64,000 nt of DNA, taken from positions 1 to 64,000 of the forward strand of contig JANRKY010000325.1 in the NCBI GenBank assembly GCA_033763135.1, in the 5' to 3' direction. The notes beneath the pieces were generated by a model. It was not told the DNA's origin and did not search any database. It worked only from the letters and a program-made list of their open reading frames with translations. Positions 53,487 to 63,031 of the stretch are shown piece after piece (the first letter of the stretch is position 1; every line of letters begins with the position of its first letter). The position numbers and the translations under genes are program-made. Origin of the DNA: DALYLB01 sp033763135 (GTDB taxonomy: Bacteria > Acidobacteriota > Blastocatellia > RBC074).

Positions 53487-54113
53487 ATGACCAAACCGAA
53501 ATTGCAGATTCAAACCGACCGTCCGCGTCTCGACAGGATCTACATCGCGGCGGCGGAGGTCATTCACGCCAAGGGCTATCACGCCACGTCGATGGATGAT
53601 ATCGCCAAAGCGGCGAAGATCACGAAGCCGGGATTGTATTACTACATCAGGAGCAAGGACGAGCTGCTGTTCAACATCATGATGTTCACGCTCGACGGCT
53701 ATGAACGGCGGGTGGTGACGCCGGCGCGCGAGATCGCCGATCCGGAAGAGCGGCTGCGGTCGATGATCGCCAATCACGTGCTGAGCATCGTCGAGAACGG
53801 GCAGGTGCTGACCATTCTGACCGAGGAGATGGCGGGCTTGGAGGCGGAGAATCTGCGGACGATCAAGGAGCGCAAGCGCGGGTTTCTGCGCTTCATTCGG
53901 GGCACGCTGAAGGAGTTGAAAGCGCTGGGGCGATTGCGCAATGTCGATGTCACGCTCGCCGCGCTGGGGATGCAGGGAATGATCATGTGGCTGTCGTATT
54001 GGTATAAACCGAACGGTCCCGTCTCGAAGGAGGAGGCGGCCGCGCAGTATTGCGAAATCCTGATGAACGGACTGCTGCTGCCGAAGGCGGGGCCGAAGCG
54101 GAGAGGAAAATAG
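53487..54113 (+). CDS. TetR-family transcriptional regulator
   Basis: A 208-residue repressor. The N-terminal helix-turn-helix spans about 15-65: RIYIAAAEVIHAKGYHATSM, DDIAKAAKITKPGLYYYI and RSKDELLFNI. The ligand-binding C-terminal domain resembles TetR_C regulators of fatty-acid metabolism. It sits after the acyl-CoA ligase and three bases before a serine-hydrolase gene, so it likely controls this cluster in response to an acyl-CoA. The TetR-type palindrome at 43447 is a candidate target. Confidence 0.9.
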   Translation: MTKPKLQIQTDRPRLDRIYIAAAEVIHAKGYHATSMDDIAKAAKITKPGLYYYIRSKDELLFNIMMFTLDGYERRVVTPAREIADPEERLRSMIANHVLSIVENGQVLTILTEEMAGLEAENLRTIKERKRGFLRFIRGTLKELKALGRLRNVDVTLAALGMQGMIMWLSYWYKPNGPVSKEEAAAQYCEILMNGLLLPKAGPKRRGK

Positions 54114-54116
54114 GCT

Positions 54117-55247
54117 ATGAAATTGCAACGACCGATTTCGCGGCGCGCGATGCTGCGCCAGACTACCGCCGCATTGCTGGGCGGCGTGGCCGGCGGCGGC
54201 GCGGTCATTGCGGGGCAGCCGGCGCCCTATTATCCGCGCGGCGGCGCGTGGGAAGCGCGCGCGCCGAAAGAGGCGGGGATGGATGCCGCCGCGGTCGAGG
54301 AGGCGGCGAGATACGCGGCGGAGCACAACTCGACCGGGCTGGTCATCGTGCGCGGCGGGCGCATCGTCGCGGAGCGATACTGGCGCGAGTGGACGGCGGA
54401 AACGGCGCAGCCGATCTTTTCGTCGAGCAAGAGCGTCGCGGCGATGCTGGTCGGTATGGCGATCGAGGAGGGGCGGCTGAAGGGGATCGGACAGAGCGCG
54501 TCCGCGTTCGTCCCGGCGTGGAGGGGGACGCCGAAAGAGGCGATCACGCTGCGTCATATGCTGACCATGACGTCGGGCATTCGCGTCGGCGCGGTTCGGG
54601 CCGTACCCGAGGTCGATGCATTCGAAGAGACGGCGGGTCTGCCGCTCGACCATGCGCCGGGCTCGCATTGGGCCTACAACACGCCGGTCTATCGCATGCT
54701 GCTGCGCATCCTCGAACTCGCTTCGGGCGAGAGCGTCAATCAGTACACCAACCGCAGACTCGCTGGGCCGCTCGGGCTCCAGCAATCGAGCTGGGACTGC
54801 AGTCCGGCGCCGAACAATCGGACCAACTGCGCGTGGTATCGCAGCAGCCTGCGCGACATGTCGAAATTCGGCCTGCTGATGCTGCGCAATGGCCGATGGG
54901 ACGGCCGGCAGTTGATCAGCGCCCGATTCGTCAAGGAGGCGACGTCCAGTTCACAGGCGCTGAATGAGGCCTACGGCTATCTCTGGTGGCTGAATGGCAA
55001 GGCCTCCTACAAACTGGCGGGCGGGCGCGCGGGGACGGGGATGATCTGGCCCGACTGTCCGCCGGATGCGTTCGGCGCGCTGGGGGCGCAGGATAAGAAG
55101 ATCTATGTTGTGCCGAGTCTGGATCTGGTCGTGTCGCGGCACGGCGGCGCCGCGGGCGTCGCGCGTCAGGCCGGCGAAGAGGGCGGCGGGCGGACGTCGT
55201 TCGACAATGAGCTGCTGGGTCGCATCTGTCGCGCGGTCAAAAGATGA
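54117..55247 (+). CDS. Serine hydrolase (class C beta-lactamase family), probable Tat substrate
   Basis: A 376-residue protein with a twin-arginine-type N-terminus (SRRAMLRQT) and an Ala/Gly-rich hydrophobic stretch. The catalytic S-x-x-K is Ser102-x2-Lys105 in FSSSKSVAAM. The Tyr motif is in HWAYNTPVYRM, and a GYLWWLNG block precedes the end. It is closest to 'class C beta-lactamase-related serine hydrolases'. It starts three bases after the tetR stop, hence in the same operon. Confidence 0.87.
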   Translation: MKLQRPISRRAMLRQTTAALLGGVAGGGAVIAGQPAPYYPRGGAWEARAPKEAGMDAAAVEEAARYAAEHNSTGLVIVRGGRIVAERYWREWTAETAQPIFSSSKSVAAMLVGMAIEEGRLKGIGQSASAFVPAWRGTPKEAITLRHMLTMTSGIRVGAVRAVPEVDAFEETAGLPLDHAPGSHWAYNTPVYRMLLRILELASGESVNQYTNRRLAGPLGLQQSSWDCSPAPNNRTNCAWYRSSLRDMSKFGLLMLRNGRWDGRQLISARFVKEATSSSQALNEAYGYLWWLNGKASYKLAGGRAGTGMIWPDCPPDAFGALGAQDKKIYVVPSLDLVVSRHGGAAGVARQAGEEGGGRTSFDNELLGRICRAVKR

Positions 55248-55290
55248 TTATTGGGGATGATTCGGGTTGCATTTCTCAAGGAGCGTTCGC

Positions 55291-57861
55291 ATGAAAAACC
55301 GTTTGTTTCCGATGTTGCTGTTGGCCGGCCTGCTGCTTGGCGCGGTCGCGTTGTATTCGGCGGCGCGCACGCCGGAACCTCTTGCCTTGCAGGATCGCAT
55401 CGCCCGGCTCAAGGCGGAGATCGACGCGGTCCCGCTGACGGCGGCGAATTATCCCGAGCGCATTCAGACGATGCGCGACTGGGGCAACGCCCTGACGGAT
55501 CGCGGCCATTTTTTCACGCAGCAGGACCTGCAACTGACCTATGTGCGGCTGCCGGACGCGAACCCTGAGGCCGAGGCCGCGATGAAGCAGTGGGTGCGGA
55601 TCCTGTCGTTCATCGATGAAAAGGGCGCGCAGATGGGGACGCTGCGTCGCGTGGACGGGAACGTGCTGCAGGCCGGGCAGTATTCGACCGTGGTGATGGA
55701 GTACACGGTCGGGGCGGCGGAGATTCCGAAGGGGCAGGGGCTGCGGCTGGGCATCAACATGTTCAATCTGAATCCGCGGCCGCAGACGAACGATCCGGCC
55801 GGGCCGGGTTTTGTGACCTTCAAGGTCGAGAGCAGCACGGCGCAGACCGAGCCGGGAAGCGGGCCGATGTACGGCATCTTCGGCAGCATCTTTGCGCAGG
55901 TGCCGCTGCCGGCGCTGCGGGTGACATCGGGGGCGTTGAAGCAGGGCGACAAGGTGATCATCACGCTGGGCGACACGTCGCGCGGCAGCCCCGGATATCG
56001 TCCGCCGACGCGGGACGCCGAGGAGTTTCCCCTCGCGCTGGCCGTGGACTTTACGGGGGACGGCACGATGGTTCCGGCTGTCCGCATCGCGCCGCCCGTG
56101 CTGGGAGACGCCGCGATGTTCATCAACGCCGTCGCGCCTTCCGTCGTGGCGGTGAATGAGTCCTTCAGCGTGCGCCTGCGCGTCGAAGACCAGTACTGGA
56201 ATCCGGCGAAGTTCGAGGGCGGCCGTTTCAACGTCACCCTCAACGGCAAGCCGGTGGGCGAGATCGTCGTCGCGCCCAATGCCTATACCGGCCGGCTCGA
56301 CGGCGTGCAGATACCGGCCGAAGGCGGCTATCGGTTCGATGTGGTCAGCGCCGACGGGCGCTTCACGGGCCGGAGCAATCCCGTGCTGGTCGAGCGGAAT
56401 CCGCGGCAGCGGATCTACTGGGGCGAACTGCACGGCCATTCCGGCTGGGAAGAGGGCTTCGGCACCGTGCCGCGATATTACGAGTTCGCGCGCGACGTGG
56501 CGTTTCTGGACTTCGCTTCGCTGACGGGCCACGATCTGTTTCTCTCGCAGCGAGGCTGGGACGAGATTCGCCGCGAAACCGAGAAGGCCAATCGCGACGG
56601 GCAGTTTATCGCGTATATGGGCTACGAATGGACGCAGCGCTATTACAACGGCGGCCACCACAACGTCTTTTTCAAGACGGACAAGGGGCGTTATGTGACG
56701 CGCTGGGAGGCGCCGCGGCCGAACCAGCTGTATGAGAAGCTGCGCGCGATCGACGCGACCGACAACGTGCTGATCATTCCGCATGCGCACGAGCCGGGGG
56801 ATTGGAATTATAATGACGCGGAGATGGAGCGGTTGGTCGAGGTCTATTCCATGCATGGCAGTTTCGAATATTTCGGCCAGCGGTTTCTGCGCCGCGGGTA
56901 TCGGACGGGCTTTGTGGCGGCGAGCGACGATCATACGGGCCATCCCGGCTATAGTCCGGCGAGCATCTCGACGCGCAATGGACTGGCGGCGGTCTATGCG
57001 GAGCGGCTGACGCGCGACGGCATCTGGAAGAGCATGAAGGATCGCGCGACCTATGCGACGACCAACGCCTTTCGTCCCGTGGTGAAGCTGACGGTGGGAG
57101 ACAAGCAGCCGGGAGAAGCGGTGGCCACGGGGCAGATTCCGGTGCTCAATGCGCGGGTGCTCGGGACGGCGCCGATCGATCATATCGACGTGATTCATAA
57201 CGGGCAGGTCGAGTATCGACGCGACTATCTCGCGGCGCGCCCGAGCGATCCGATTGCGGTGCAGGTGATGTTCAGCACGCCGACCGAGACGCCGGGAGAT
57301 GAGGTCACGTCGCCGCGGGGAGGCGTCGCCTGGGGCGGCTGGATCGAACTGACGGGCGGCGGGCGCATCGCCTCGATCGAGCCGCTCGGCGTGGATCATT
57401 TCACGGATCAGATCCGGCAGGTGGACGACCGTCGCATCTGGTTTGCGGTGCGGACGCGCGGCGATTTCGACGGCGTGCTGATTCGTCTGGCGCAATCGGC
57501 CGCCGACACGCAGGTGCGGGTGATTGTGTCGAGCCTGACCGGCTCCGCGGGCGGCACGGGCGCCTCGGGCAATGTGACCTGGCCTGTCGGCGTTCCGCAG
57601 CGCACGCCGCTGCACGAGGCGAGCTTCAAGCTGAACGATGTGGCGCAGAAGCAGGCTGAATTCAAAGTGACGCCGAACGCGACCGTCTATGCGCGAAAGG
57701 CGCGCGCCAACGGCGACTGGGACGTTTCGTTCAGTTATCGTCCGACGAAGCCGCCGACGCAGGACGACTATTATTATCTGCGCGTGGTGCAGATCGACGG
57801 CGAAGCCGCCTGGGTCTCGCCGATCTGGGTCGGCGAGCAGACGGCGAAGAAGGCGCAATAG
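55291..57861 (+). CDS. DUF3604 family secreted protein (PHP-like)
   Basis: An 856-residue protein with an N-terminal membrane or signal segment. A central DUF3604 domain is marked by RIYWGELHGHSGWEEGFG, FLDFASLTGHDLFLS, YMGYEWTQRYYNGGHHNVFF, LIIPHAHEPGDWNYND and FVAASDDHTGHPGY. These are His/Asp sites like those of PHP-type metal phosphoesterases. The substrate is unknown; the protein is presumably periplasmic. A beta-rich C-terminal region follows. Start at 55291 has AAGGAGC upstream. Confidence 0.85.
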   Translation: MKNRLFPMLLLAGLLLGAVALYSAARTPEPLALQDRIARLKAEIDAVPLTAANYPERIQTMRDWGNALTDRGHFFTQQDLQLTYVRLPDANPEAEAAMKQWVRILSFIDEKGAQMGTLRRVDGNVLQAGQYSTVVMEYTVGAAEIPKGQGLRLGINMFNLNPRPQTNDPAGPGFVTFKVESSTAQTEPGSGPMYGIFGSIFAQVPLPALRVTSGALKQGDKVIITLGDTSRGSPGYRPPTRDAEEFPLALAVDFTGDGTMVPAVRIAPPVLGDAAMFINAVAPSVVAVNESFSVRLRVEDQYWNPAKFEGGRFNVTLNGKPVGEIVVAPNAYTGRLDGVQIPAEGGYRFDVVSADGRFTGRSNPVLVERNPRQRIYWGELHGHSGWEEGFGTVPRYYEFARDVAFLDFASLTGHDLFLSQRGWDEIRRETEKANRDGQFIAYMGYEWTQRYYNGGHHNVFFKTDKGRYVTRWEAPRPNQLYEKLRAIDATDNVLIIPHAHEPGDWNYNDAEMERLVEVYSMHGSFEYFGQRFLRRGYRTGFVAASDDHTGHPGYSPASISTRNGLAAVYAERLTRDGIWKSMKDRATYATTNAFRPVVKLTVGDKQPGEAVATGQIPVLNARVLGTAPIDHIDVIHNGQVEYRRDYLAARPSDPIAVQVMFSTPTETPGDEVTSPRGGVAWGGWIELTGGGRIASIEPLGVDHFTDQIRQVDDRRIWFAVRTRGDFDGVLIRLAQSAADTQVRVIVSSLTGSAGGTGASGNVTWPVGVPQRTPLHEASFKLNDVAQKQAEFKVTPNATVYARKARANGDWDVSFSYRPTKPPTQDDYYYLRVVQIDGEAAWVSPIWVGEQTAKKAQ

Positions 57862-57873
57862 CGAGGAGGCTTC

Positions 57874-59094
57874 ATGCTGTTTTCTCGCAAGCAGTTTCTC
57901 CGGGCGGCGGCCGGCTCCGTGGTGGGGCTTGCCGGTTCCGTTCGCGCAGCCGACGAAATGGCATCGCGCATTGCGCGAGTCATTCAGGAGTACGATCGGC
58001 AGGGCATTCACCGCACGGGGACGGCGGCCGAGCGTCGATCGGCGGAGTGGCTGGCCGTGGAGGCGCGGCGCTGCGGGGCGCGGGCGGCGCTGGAATCCTA
58101 TGCGCACGAGCGCGTCGATCCGCAACTCTGTCTGGTGGAGGCTGCGGGGCGCCGCGTCGACGGCGTGCCGATCTTCGATGCGCCCTTCACCGATCGCGCG
58201 GGCGTGCGCGGCCGACTGGGCGCGATGGGCAGCGAGGCGGAGATCGGCTGGATCGAGCTGCCGCCGAATGCGGAGTACGGGACAACCTATGAGCCCGCGC
58301 GACGCAAGAGCCGCCACAAGGCGGTGATCGTCGTCTCGAAGGGCGCGCGACCGGGCTTGTGCCTGATCAACGCGCCCGAGTTTTCGCATCCGTACGGCGC
58401 GCCGATGCTCCAGATCGGCAGCGAGCACGGCGACTGGCTCCGGGAGGTTGCGGCGCGCAAGGAAGAGGTGCGGGTCGTCGCGGAGGCGAAGCGTACGACA
58501 ACCCGGGCCTGGAACGTTACGGCGACGATCCGGGGAACGGACGCGAGTCTGCGGCCGCTGGTCGTGATGACTCCGCGCAGCGGCTGGTGGCATTCGACCG
58601 GCGAGCGCGGCGGCGGGCTGGCCTGCTGGCTGGAGGTCATGCGGGCGCTGGCGGCGAACCGTCCGGCGCGCGACGTCCATTTTCTTTCATCGAGCGGGCA
58701 CGAACTGGGTCATCTTGGATTGAAGGACTATCTCGCGCGCCGCCCGCAACAGGTCGCGAACGCGCACGTCTGGCTGCATTTCGGCGCGAACATCGGCGCG
58801 GTGGGCGCGCCCAATCGAATTCAGGCGCTCGATGACGAGCTCGAAGCGCTGGCCGTGGCCGCGCTCGCCGAGGTCGGCGTGACGGTGAATGATCGGGCGC
58901 GGCGCGGCGCGGTCCCCTTCGGCGAGGCGGGCAACATCCATCGCGGCGGCGGGCGCTATCTGTCGCTGCTTTGCCCGGCGAATCCGTTGTTTCATCACCC
59001 GGCCGACCGGTGGCCCGACGCGGTCAATGTGGAGGCCGTCGCCAAATACGCCGCGGCCTTTGCGCGGGTGGCGCTGCGGCTGGCGCAAACATAG
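57874..59094 (+). CDS. M28-like peptidase-fold protein with degenerate metal site
   Basis: A 406-residue exported protein (N-terminal RKQFLRAAAGSVVGLAGSVRAAD). The layout matches the M28/PA aminopeptidase type: VVIVSKGARPGLCLIN in the PA part, LRPLVVMTPRSGWWHSTGE in place of the metal-binding segment, and HFLSSSGHELGHLGLKDY where M28 has its EE pair. Expected ligands (His, Asp and the double Glu) are not all in place, so it may be inactive or use other residues. GAGGAGG precedes the start. It lies just before the P-ATPase-HflK gene. Confidence 0.7.
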   Translation: MLFSRKQFLRAAAGSVVGLAGSVRAADEMASRIARVIQEYDRQGIHRTGTAAERRSAEWLAVEARRCGARAALESYAHERVDPQLCLVEAAGRRVDGVPIFDAPFTDRAGVRGRLGAMGSEAEIGWIELPPNAEYGTTYEPARRKSRHKAVIVVSKGARPGLCLINAPEFSHPYGAPMLQIGSEHGDWLREVAARKEEVRVVAEAKRTTTRAWNVTATIRGTDASLRPLVVMTPRSGWWHSTGERGGGLACWLEVMRALAANRPARDVHFLSSSGHELGHLGLKDYLARRPQQVANAHVWLHFGANIGAVGAPNRIQALDDELEALAVAALAEVGVTVNDRARRGAVPFGEAGNIHRGGGRYLSLLCPANPLFHHPADRWPDAVNVEAVAKYAAAFARVALRLAQT

Positions 59095-59111
59095 TCCGGT
59101 TTCCCCGTCCT

Positions 59112-62100
59112 ATGATCATCGTCCAACACCTTTCCTACGACCATCTGGAAGAGGCTGACGGCAGCCGCTGGGCCGCCTATGCGCTCTTCACCGCGGCCGT
59201 CGGCGGGCTGTTGCTGGCGCACTGGCAGGGCTATCTTCCCACCGTCTTCGGCGTCAATACGGCGCTGCTGCTCGCGCTCTTCGGCGGATACAGGATTTAT
59301 TACAAGGCGATTGCGGGGCTGTTCGAGAAGCGGATCACGGCGGAGCTGGCGATCGTGATCGCGATCGGCGCGGCGCTGGCGATCGGCGAATACATCGCCG
59401 CGGCGGAAGCCGTTCTGATCATGCTGATCGGCGAGGGGCTGGAGGAGTATGCATCGCGCCGCACGCGCAAGGCGATCGAGCAATTGATCGATCTGGCGCC
59501 CGAGCGAGCGCGGATCAAGGTCGAAGGGGAAGGAGAGCGCGACGTTCCCATTGCCGAGGTGCGGCCGGGGGATGTCGTCATCGTGCGGCCGGGAGAGCGC
59601 ATTCCGGTGGACGGGACGATTCGCTTCGGCTGTTCGTCGATCAACGAGGCGCCGATCACCGGGGAATCGCTGCCGGTCGAAAAGGGGTTCGGCGAGACGG
59701 TCTATGCGGGCAGCGTCAATACGGTCGGCGCGCTCGAGATCGCCGCGACGGGCGTGGGCGAAGAGACGACGCTCGCGCGCATCGTCGCGCTGATCGAAAA
59801 CGCCGAACGGCAAAAGGCGCCGGCGGTGCGGCTCGCGGATCGATATGCGACCTGGTTTCTGCCGCTGCTGGCCGTCACGGCGGCGGCGACGTTCTATTTC
59901 ACGGGCGACTGGTTGCGCACCGTGGCCGTGCTGCTGGTGGCCTGTCCCTGCGCGCTGATTCTGGCGACGCCGGCGGCGGTGGTGGCGGGCATCGGGCGGC
60001 TGGCGCGCGCGGGCGTGCTGGTCAAGAGCGGCGCGCACCTCGAAGCGATGGCCGGGGTGACGTGTTTCGTCTTCGATAAGACCGGCACGCTGACGGCGGG
60101 GCGGCCGGTCATCGATCGCATCGCCTGCTTCAATGGGCGCGACGAGAACGATCTGCTGAAACTGGCGGCGCTGGCCGAGCAGCGCTCCGAACACGCGATC
60201 GCGCGGCGGATCGTCGAGGAGACGCGGGCCCGCGGGTTGTATGTGGCCGAAGCCGAAGAGGTCCGAATCGAGCCCGGCCTCGGCGTCGAGGCGCGCGCCA
60301 ACGGGACGCGCGTGGTCGTCGGGAATCGGCGGATGCTGGCATCGCGCCGGATTGCATTGACCGAGGCGGCCGAGTCCGCGTTGATCGCGCTCGAACAGGC
60401 CGGCGGCACGCCGATCATCGTCGTCGAAAACGAAGAGGCCCAGGGCGCGATCAGCGTGTGCGACGAATTGCGCGCCGAGGCCGGCGCCGTCATTCGCGCC
60501 CTGCGCGAGGCGGGCATTGCCCGCATCGTGCTGCTGACCGGCGATCGCGAGCGGGTCGCCCAGACCATCGGACGCGATGCGGGCGTGGACGAGATCCACG
60601 CGGAACTGCTGCCCGCCCGGAAGGTGGAATTGATCGAGCGTCTGAAGCGCGACGGGCTGCGCGTGGCGATGGTCGGCGACGGGATCAACGACGCGCCCGC
60701 GCTTGCGGCCGCGGACGTCGGCATCGCGATGGGCGGCGGCGGCACGGACATCGCGATCGAAGAGGCGGGCATTGTCCTGATGAATGATCGCCTCGAACGG
60801 CTGCCGCTCCTGCTGGACGTCGGCCGCGCCACGCTGGCGGTCATCCGGCAGAACGTCTGGGGCTTCGCGCTGGCGTTCAATCTGGCCTCCGTCGCGGCGG
60901 CTTCGCTGGGCTGGCTCGGGCCCGCGGGCGCGGCGGCGACGCATCAGGTCTCCGCGCTGCTGGTCGTGCTCAATGCGCTACGGCTCCTGGCTTACGGGCA
61001 GGTGCGCGAACACGCCCTGACGAAGCGAAGCGTCGCCTTCACGCGCGATGCGGGCCACTGGCTGGCCCATCTCGCTCCCCGGCGCGGGCTGGATCGTCTC
61101 TTCGCCATCGTTGCCCGCCTGTTTCAACAACGCAAGCCGGTTGTCCTGCGAGCCGTCGCCGCGCTCTTTCTCCTCGTGTACGGGCTTTCCGGCCTCACCC
61201 TCGTCGGGCCGGACGAGGTGATGGTCGTTCAGCGATTCGGGCGCAGAGCGGGCGCGGCCGGGCCGGGACTGCATCTGCGCTGGCCCTGGCCCGTCGAGCA
61301 GACCACGAAACTCAAACCGCGCCGCGTGCAGGTGGCGGAACTGGGATTCCGCACCCTGACCGCCGGCTCGGAGGACGCGTCCGCTGAGCCGCCGGCTTAT
61401 GAATGGAATCTGCAGCACCGCAGCGGACGCTATGAGAAGCGCCCCGACGAGGCGTTGATGCTGACGGGGGACGAAAATCTGATCGAGGTCAACGCCGTGG
61501 CGCAATACGCGATCGGCGCGCCCGAGGATTATCTGTTTGCCGCGACGGCTCCCGCCAATCTCGTCGCTGTCGCGGCGGAATCGGCGCTGCGGTCGCTGAT
61601 CGGCAAGAATACGCTCGATGCGGCGCTGACGACGGGCCGCCGCGAGATCGAACGCCAGGCGCGCGATCTCGCGCAGCGCAAACTGGACGAATATCACAGC
61701 GGCGCGCGCATTCTCGGCGTCCAGTTGCTGGACGTTCACCCCTCGCTGGAAGTCGTCGACGCTTTTCGCAATGTCGCCGGCGCCTCGGAGGAGAAGAACA
61801 CGCTCATCAATCAGGCCGAGGCATATCGCAATGAACAACTCGAACTCGCGCGCGGCCAGGCGCTGGCGCGTCTGGCCGCAGCCGCTGGGTACACGACCGA
61901 GCGAGGCAATCGCGCCCAAGGCGACGCCGAGCGGTTCATTCAGGCCGAGGGCGCGTTCCGGCAGGCCCCCGGCGTCACCGAGACCCGGCTCTATCTGGAA
62001 TCCATCGAACAGGTGCTGGCAGGCAGAAAAAAACTGATCCTCGACGGTTCCCGCGCCGGGCGGCGGCAGCTCTTTTTTCTTGATCCACAGGGCATGATCA

Positions 62101-62141
62101 TCGACCCGGCGGCGCTGGCCGCGCCGGAGAAGCGAGAATAA
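59112..62141 (+). CDS. Fusion protein: P1B-type metal ATPase + HflK-like SPFH domain
   Basis: A 1009-residue single open frame. Residues 1 to about 640 are a heavy-metal P-type ATPase without an N-terminal HMA domain. They show actuator EAPITGESLPVEKG, metal-site Cys278-Pro-Cys280 (VACPCALILATP), phosphorylation Asp322 in DKTGTLT, SEHAIARRIV (the usual His-Pro is His-Ala) and hinge GDGINDAPALAAADVGIAMG. A linker and a further helix (about 680-703) lead to an HflK-type SPFH domain: GPDEVMVVQRFGRR, GPGLHLRWPWPVEQ, LTGDENLIEVNAVAQYAI, GARILGVQLLDVHP and EEKNTLINQAEAYRNE. No stop or frameshift separates the halves. It is followed two bases later by hflC. Confidence 0.88.
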   Translation: MIIVQHLSYDHLEEADGSRWAAYALFTAAVGGLLLAHWQGYLPTVFGVNTALLLALFGGYRIYYKAIAGLFEKRITAELAIVIAIGAALAIGEYIAAAEAVLIMLIGEGLEEYASRRTRKAIEQLIDLAPERARIKVEGEGERDVPIAEVRPGDVVIVRPGERIPVDGTIRFGCSSINEAPITGESLPVEKGFGETVYAGSVNTVGALEIAATGVGEETTLARIVALIENAERQKAPAVRLADRYATWFLPLLAVTAAATFYFTGDWLRTVAVLLVACPCALILATPAAVVAGIGRLARAGVLVKSGAHLEAMAGVTCFVFDKTGTLTAGRPVIDRIACFNGRDENDLLKLAALAEQRSEHAIARRIVEETRARGLYVAEAEEVRIEPGLGVEARANGTRVVVGNRRMLASRRIALTEAAESALIALEQAGGTPIIVVENEEAQGAISVCDELRAEAGAVIRALREAGIARIVLLTGDRERVAQTIGRDAGVDEIHAELLPARKVELIERLKRDGLRVAMVGDGINDAPALAAADVGIAMGGGGTDIAIEEAGIVLMNDRLERLPLLLDVGRATLAVIRQNVWGFALAFNLASVAAASLGWLGPAGAAATHQVSALLVVLNALRLLAYGQVREHALTKRSVAFTRDAGHWLAHLAPRRGLDRLFAIVARLFQQRKPVVLRAVAALFLLVYGLSGLTLVGPDEVMVVQRFGRRAGAAGPGLHLRWPWPVEQTTKLKPRRVQVAELGFRTLTAGSEDASAEPPAYEWNLQHRSGRYEKRPDEALMLTGDENLIEVNAVAQYAIGAPEDYLFAATAPANLVAVAAESALRSLIGKNTLDAALTTGRREIERQARDLAQRKLDEYHSGARILGVQLLDVHPSLEVVDAFRNVAGASEEKNTLINQAEAYRNEQLELARGQALARLAAAAGYTTERGNRAQGDAERFIQAEGAFRQAPGVTETRLYLESIEQVLAGRKKLILDGSRAGRRQLFFLDPQGMIIDPAALAAPEKRE

Positions 62142-62143
62142 CG

Positions 62144-63031
62144 ATGCAAGAGAATCGACGAAAGATGCTGCGTCTTGCGGCGCTGGCCTTGCTGGCGCTC
62201 ACGATCGCGCTGCGCGCGGTCTTTGCGCTCGACGAGACGCAATACGGGGTCGTCACGCAATTCGGGCGGCCGGTGCGCACGCTGACGGCGGCCGGACTTC
62301 ACGCCAAGTGGCCCTGGCAGAGCCTCCTCACGTTCGAGAAGCGCCTGCTGATCTACAACCCGCGCCCCTCCGAGTTTCTGACGCGCGATAAGAAGAACAT
62401 CGTGGTCGACAGCTATGTCTGCTGGCGCATCGCCGATCCGAACCGCTTCCTGCAGACGACGGGCGATCTGCCGGGCGCAGAGATGCGGCTGCACGACACC
62501 GTCTGGGCGGCGACAGCGGCGGCGCTGGGCAACGCCGATCTGGCCTCGCTGGTTTCGACCCGGGCCGAAGCCGTTCAGGTGGAAGAGCTCATGCGGCAGG
62601 TCGCCGAACAATGCCGCGCGCGCGCCGCGGAACAGTACGGCATCGAGGTCGTGGACGTGCGCATCAAGCGCGTCACGCTGCCCACGCAGAACCGCGAGAG
62701 CGTCTTCGCCCGCATGCGCGCCGAACGCGAACGCATCGCCAAACAATATCGCGCCGAGGGCGAGGCGGAAGCCATGAAGATTCGCGCCGAGGCCGATCGC
62801 GAAAAGGCCCGCGTGCTTTCCGAGGCCTACAAGGAGGCCGAACGGATTCGCGGCGACGGCGACGCGGAGTCCACCCGCATCTATGCCGCGGCCTATTCGC
62901 GCGACCCGAAATTCTACAAGCTGGTCCGCACGCTCGAAGCCTACAAGAAGGTGATCGATCCGAACACCACCGCGATCCTCTCTTCCGATTCCGAACTGCT
63001 GCGGCTGCTGACGCAGGGGAGGGCGAAGTGA
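62144..63031 (+). CDS. hflC: HflC-like SPFH protein
   Basis: A 295-residue membrane protein with one N-terminal helix (LRLAALALLALTIALRAVFAL) and a SPFH domain: DETQYGVVTQFGRPVRTL, GLHAKWPWQSLLTFEKRL and TRDKKNIVVDSYVCWRI. The diagnostic HflC C-terminal helix shows FARMRAERERIAKQYRAEGE and TRIYAAAYSRDPKFYKL. HflC with HflK makes a large periplasmic cage that encloses FtsH protease. It lies between two HflK-type genes and overlaps the second by four bases (GTGA). Confidence 0.9.
   Translation: MQENRRKMLRLAALALLALTIALRAVFALDETQYGVVTQFGRPVRTLTAAGLHAKWPWQSLLTFEKRLLIYNPRPSEFLTRDKKNIVVDSYVCWRIADPNRFLQTTGDLPGAEMRLHDTVWAATAAALGNADLASLVSTRAEAVQVEELMRQVAEQCRARAAEQYGIEVVDVRIKRVTLPTQNRESVFARMRAERERIAKQYRAEGEAEAMKIRAEADREKARVLSEAYKEAERIRGDGDAESTRIYAAAYSRDPKFYKLVRTLEAYKKVIDPNTTAILSSDSELLRLLTQGRAK

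Noticed and set aside
55276..58680. Long open frame antisense to the DUF3604 and M28-like genes
   Set aside because: Its composition is typical of antisense translation and no motif or ribosome-binding site was found.
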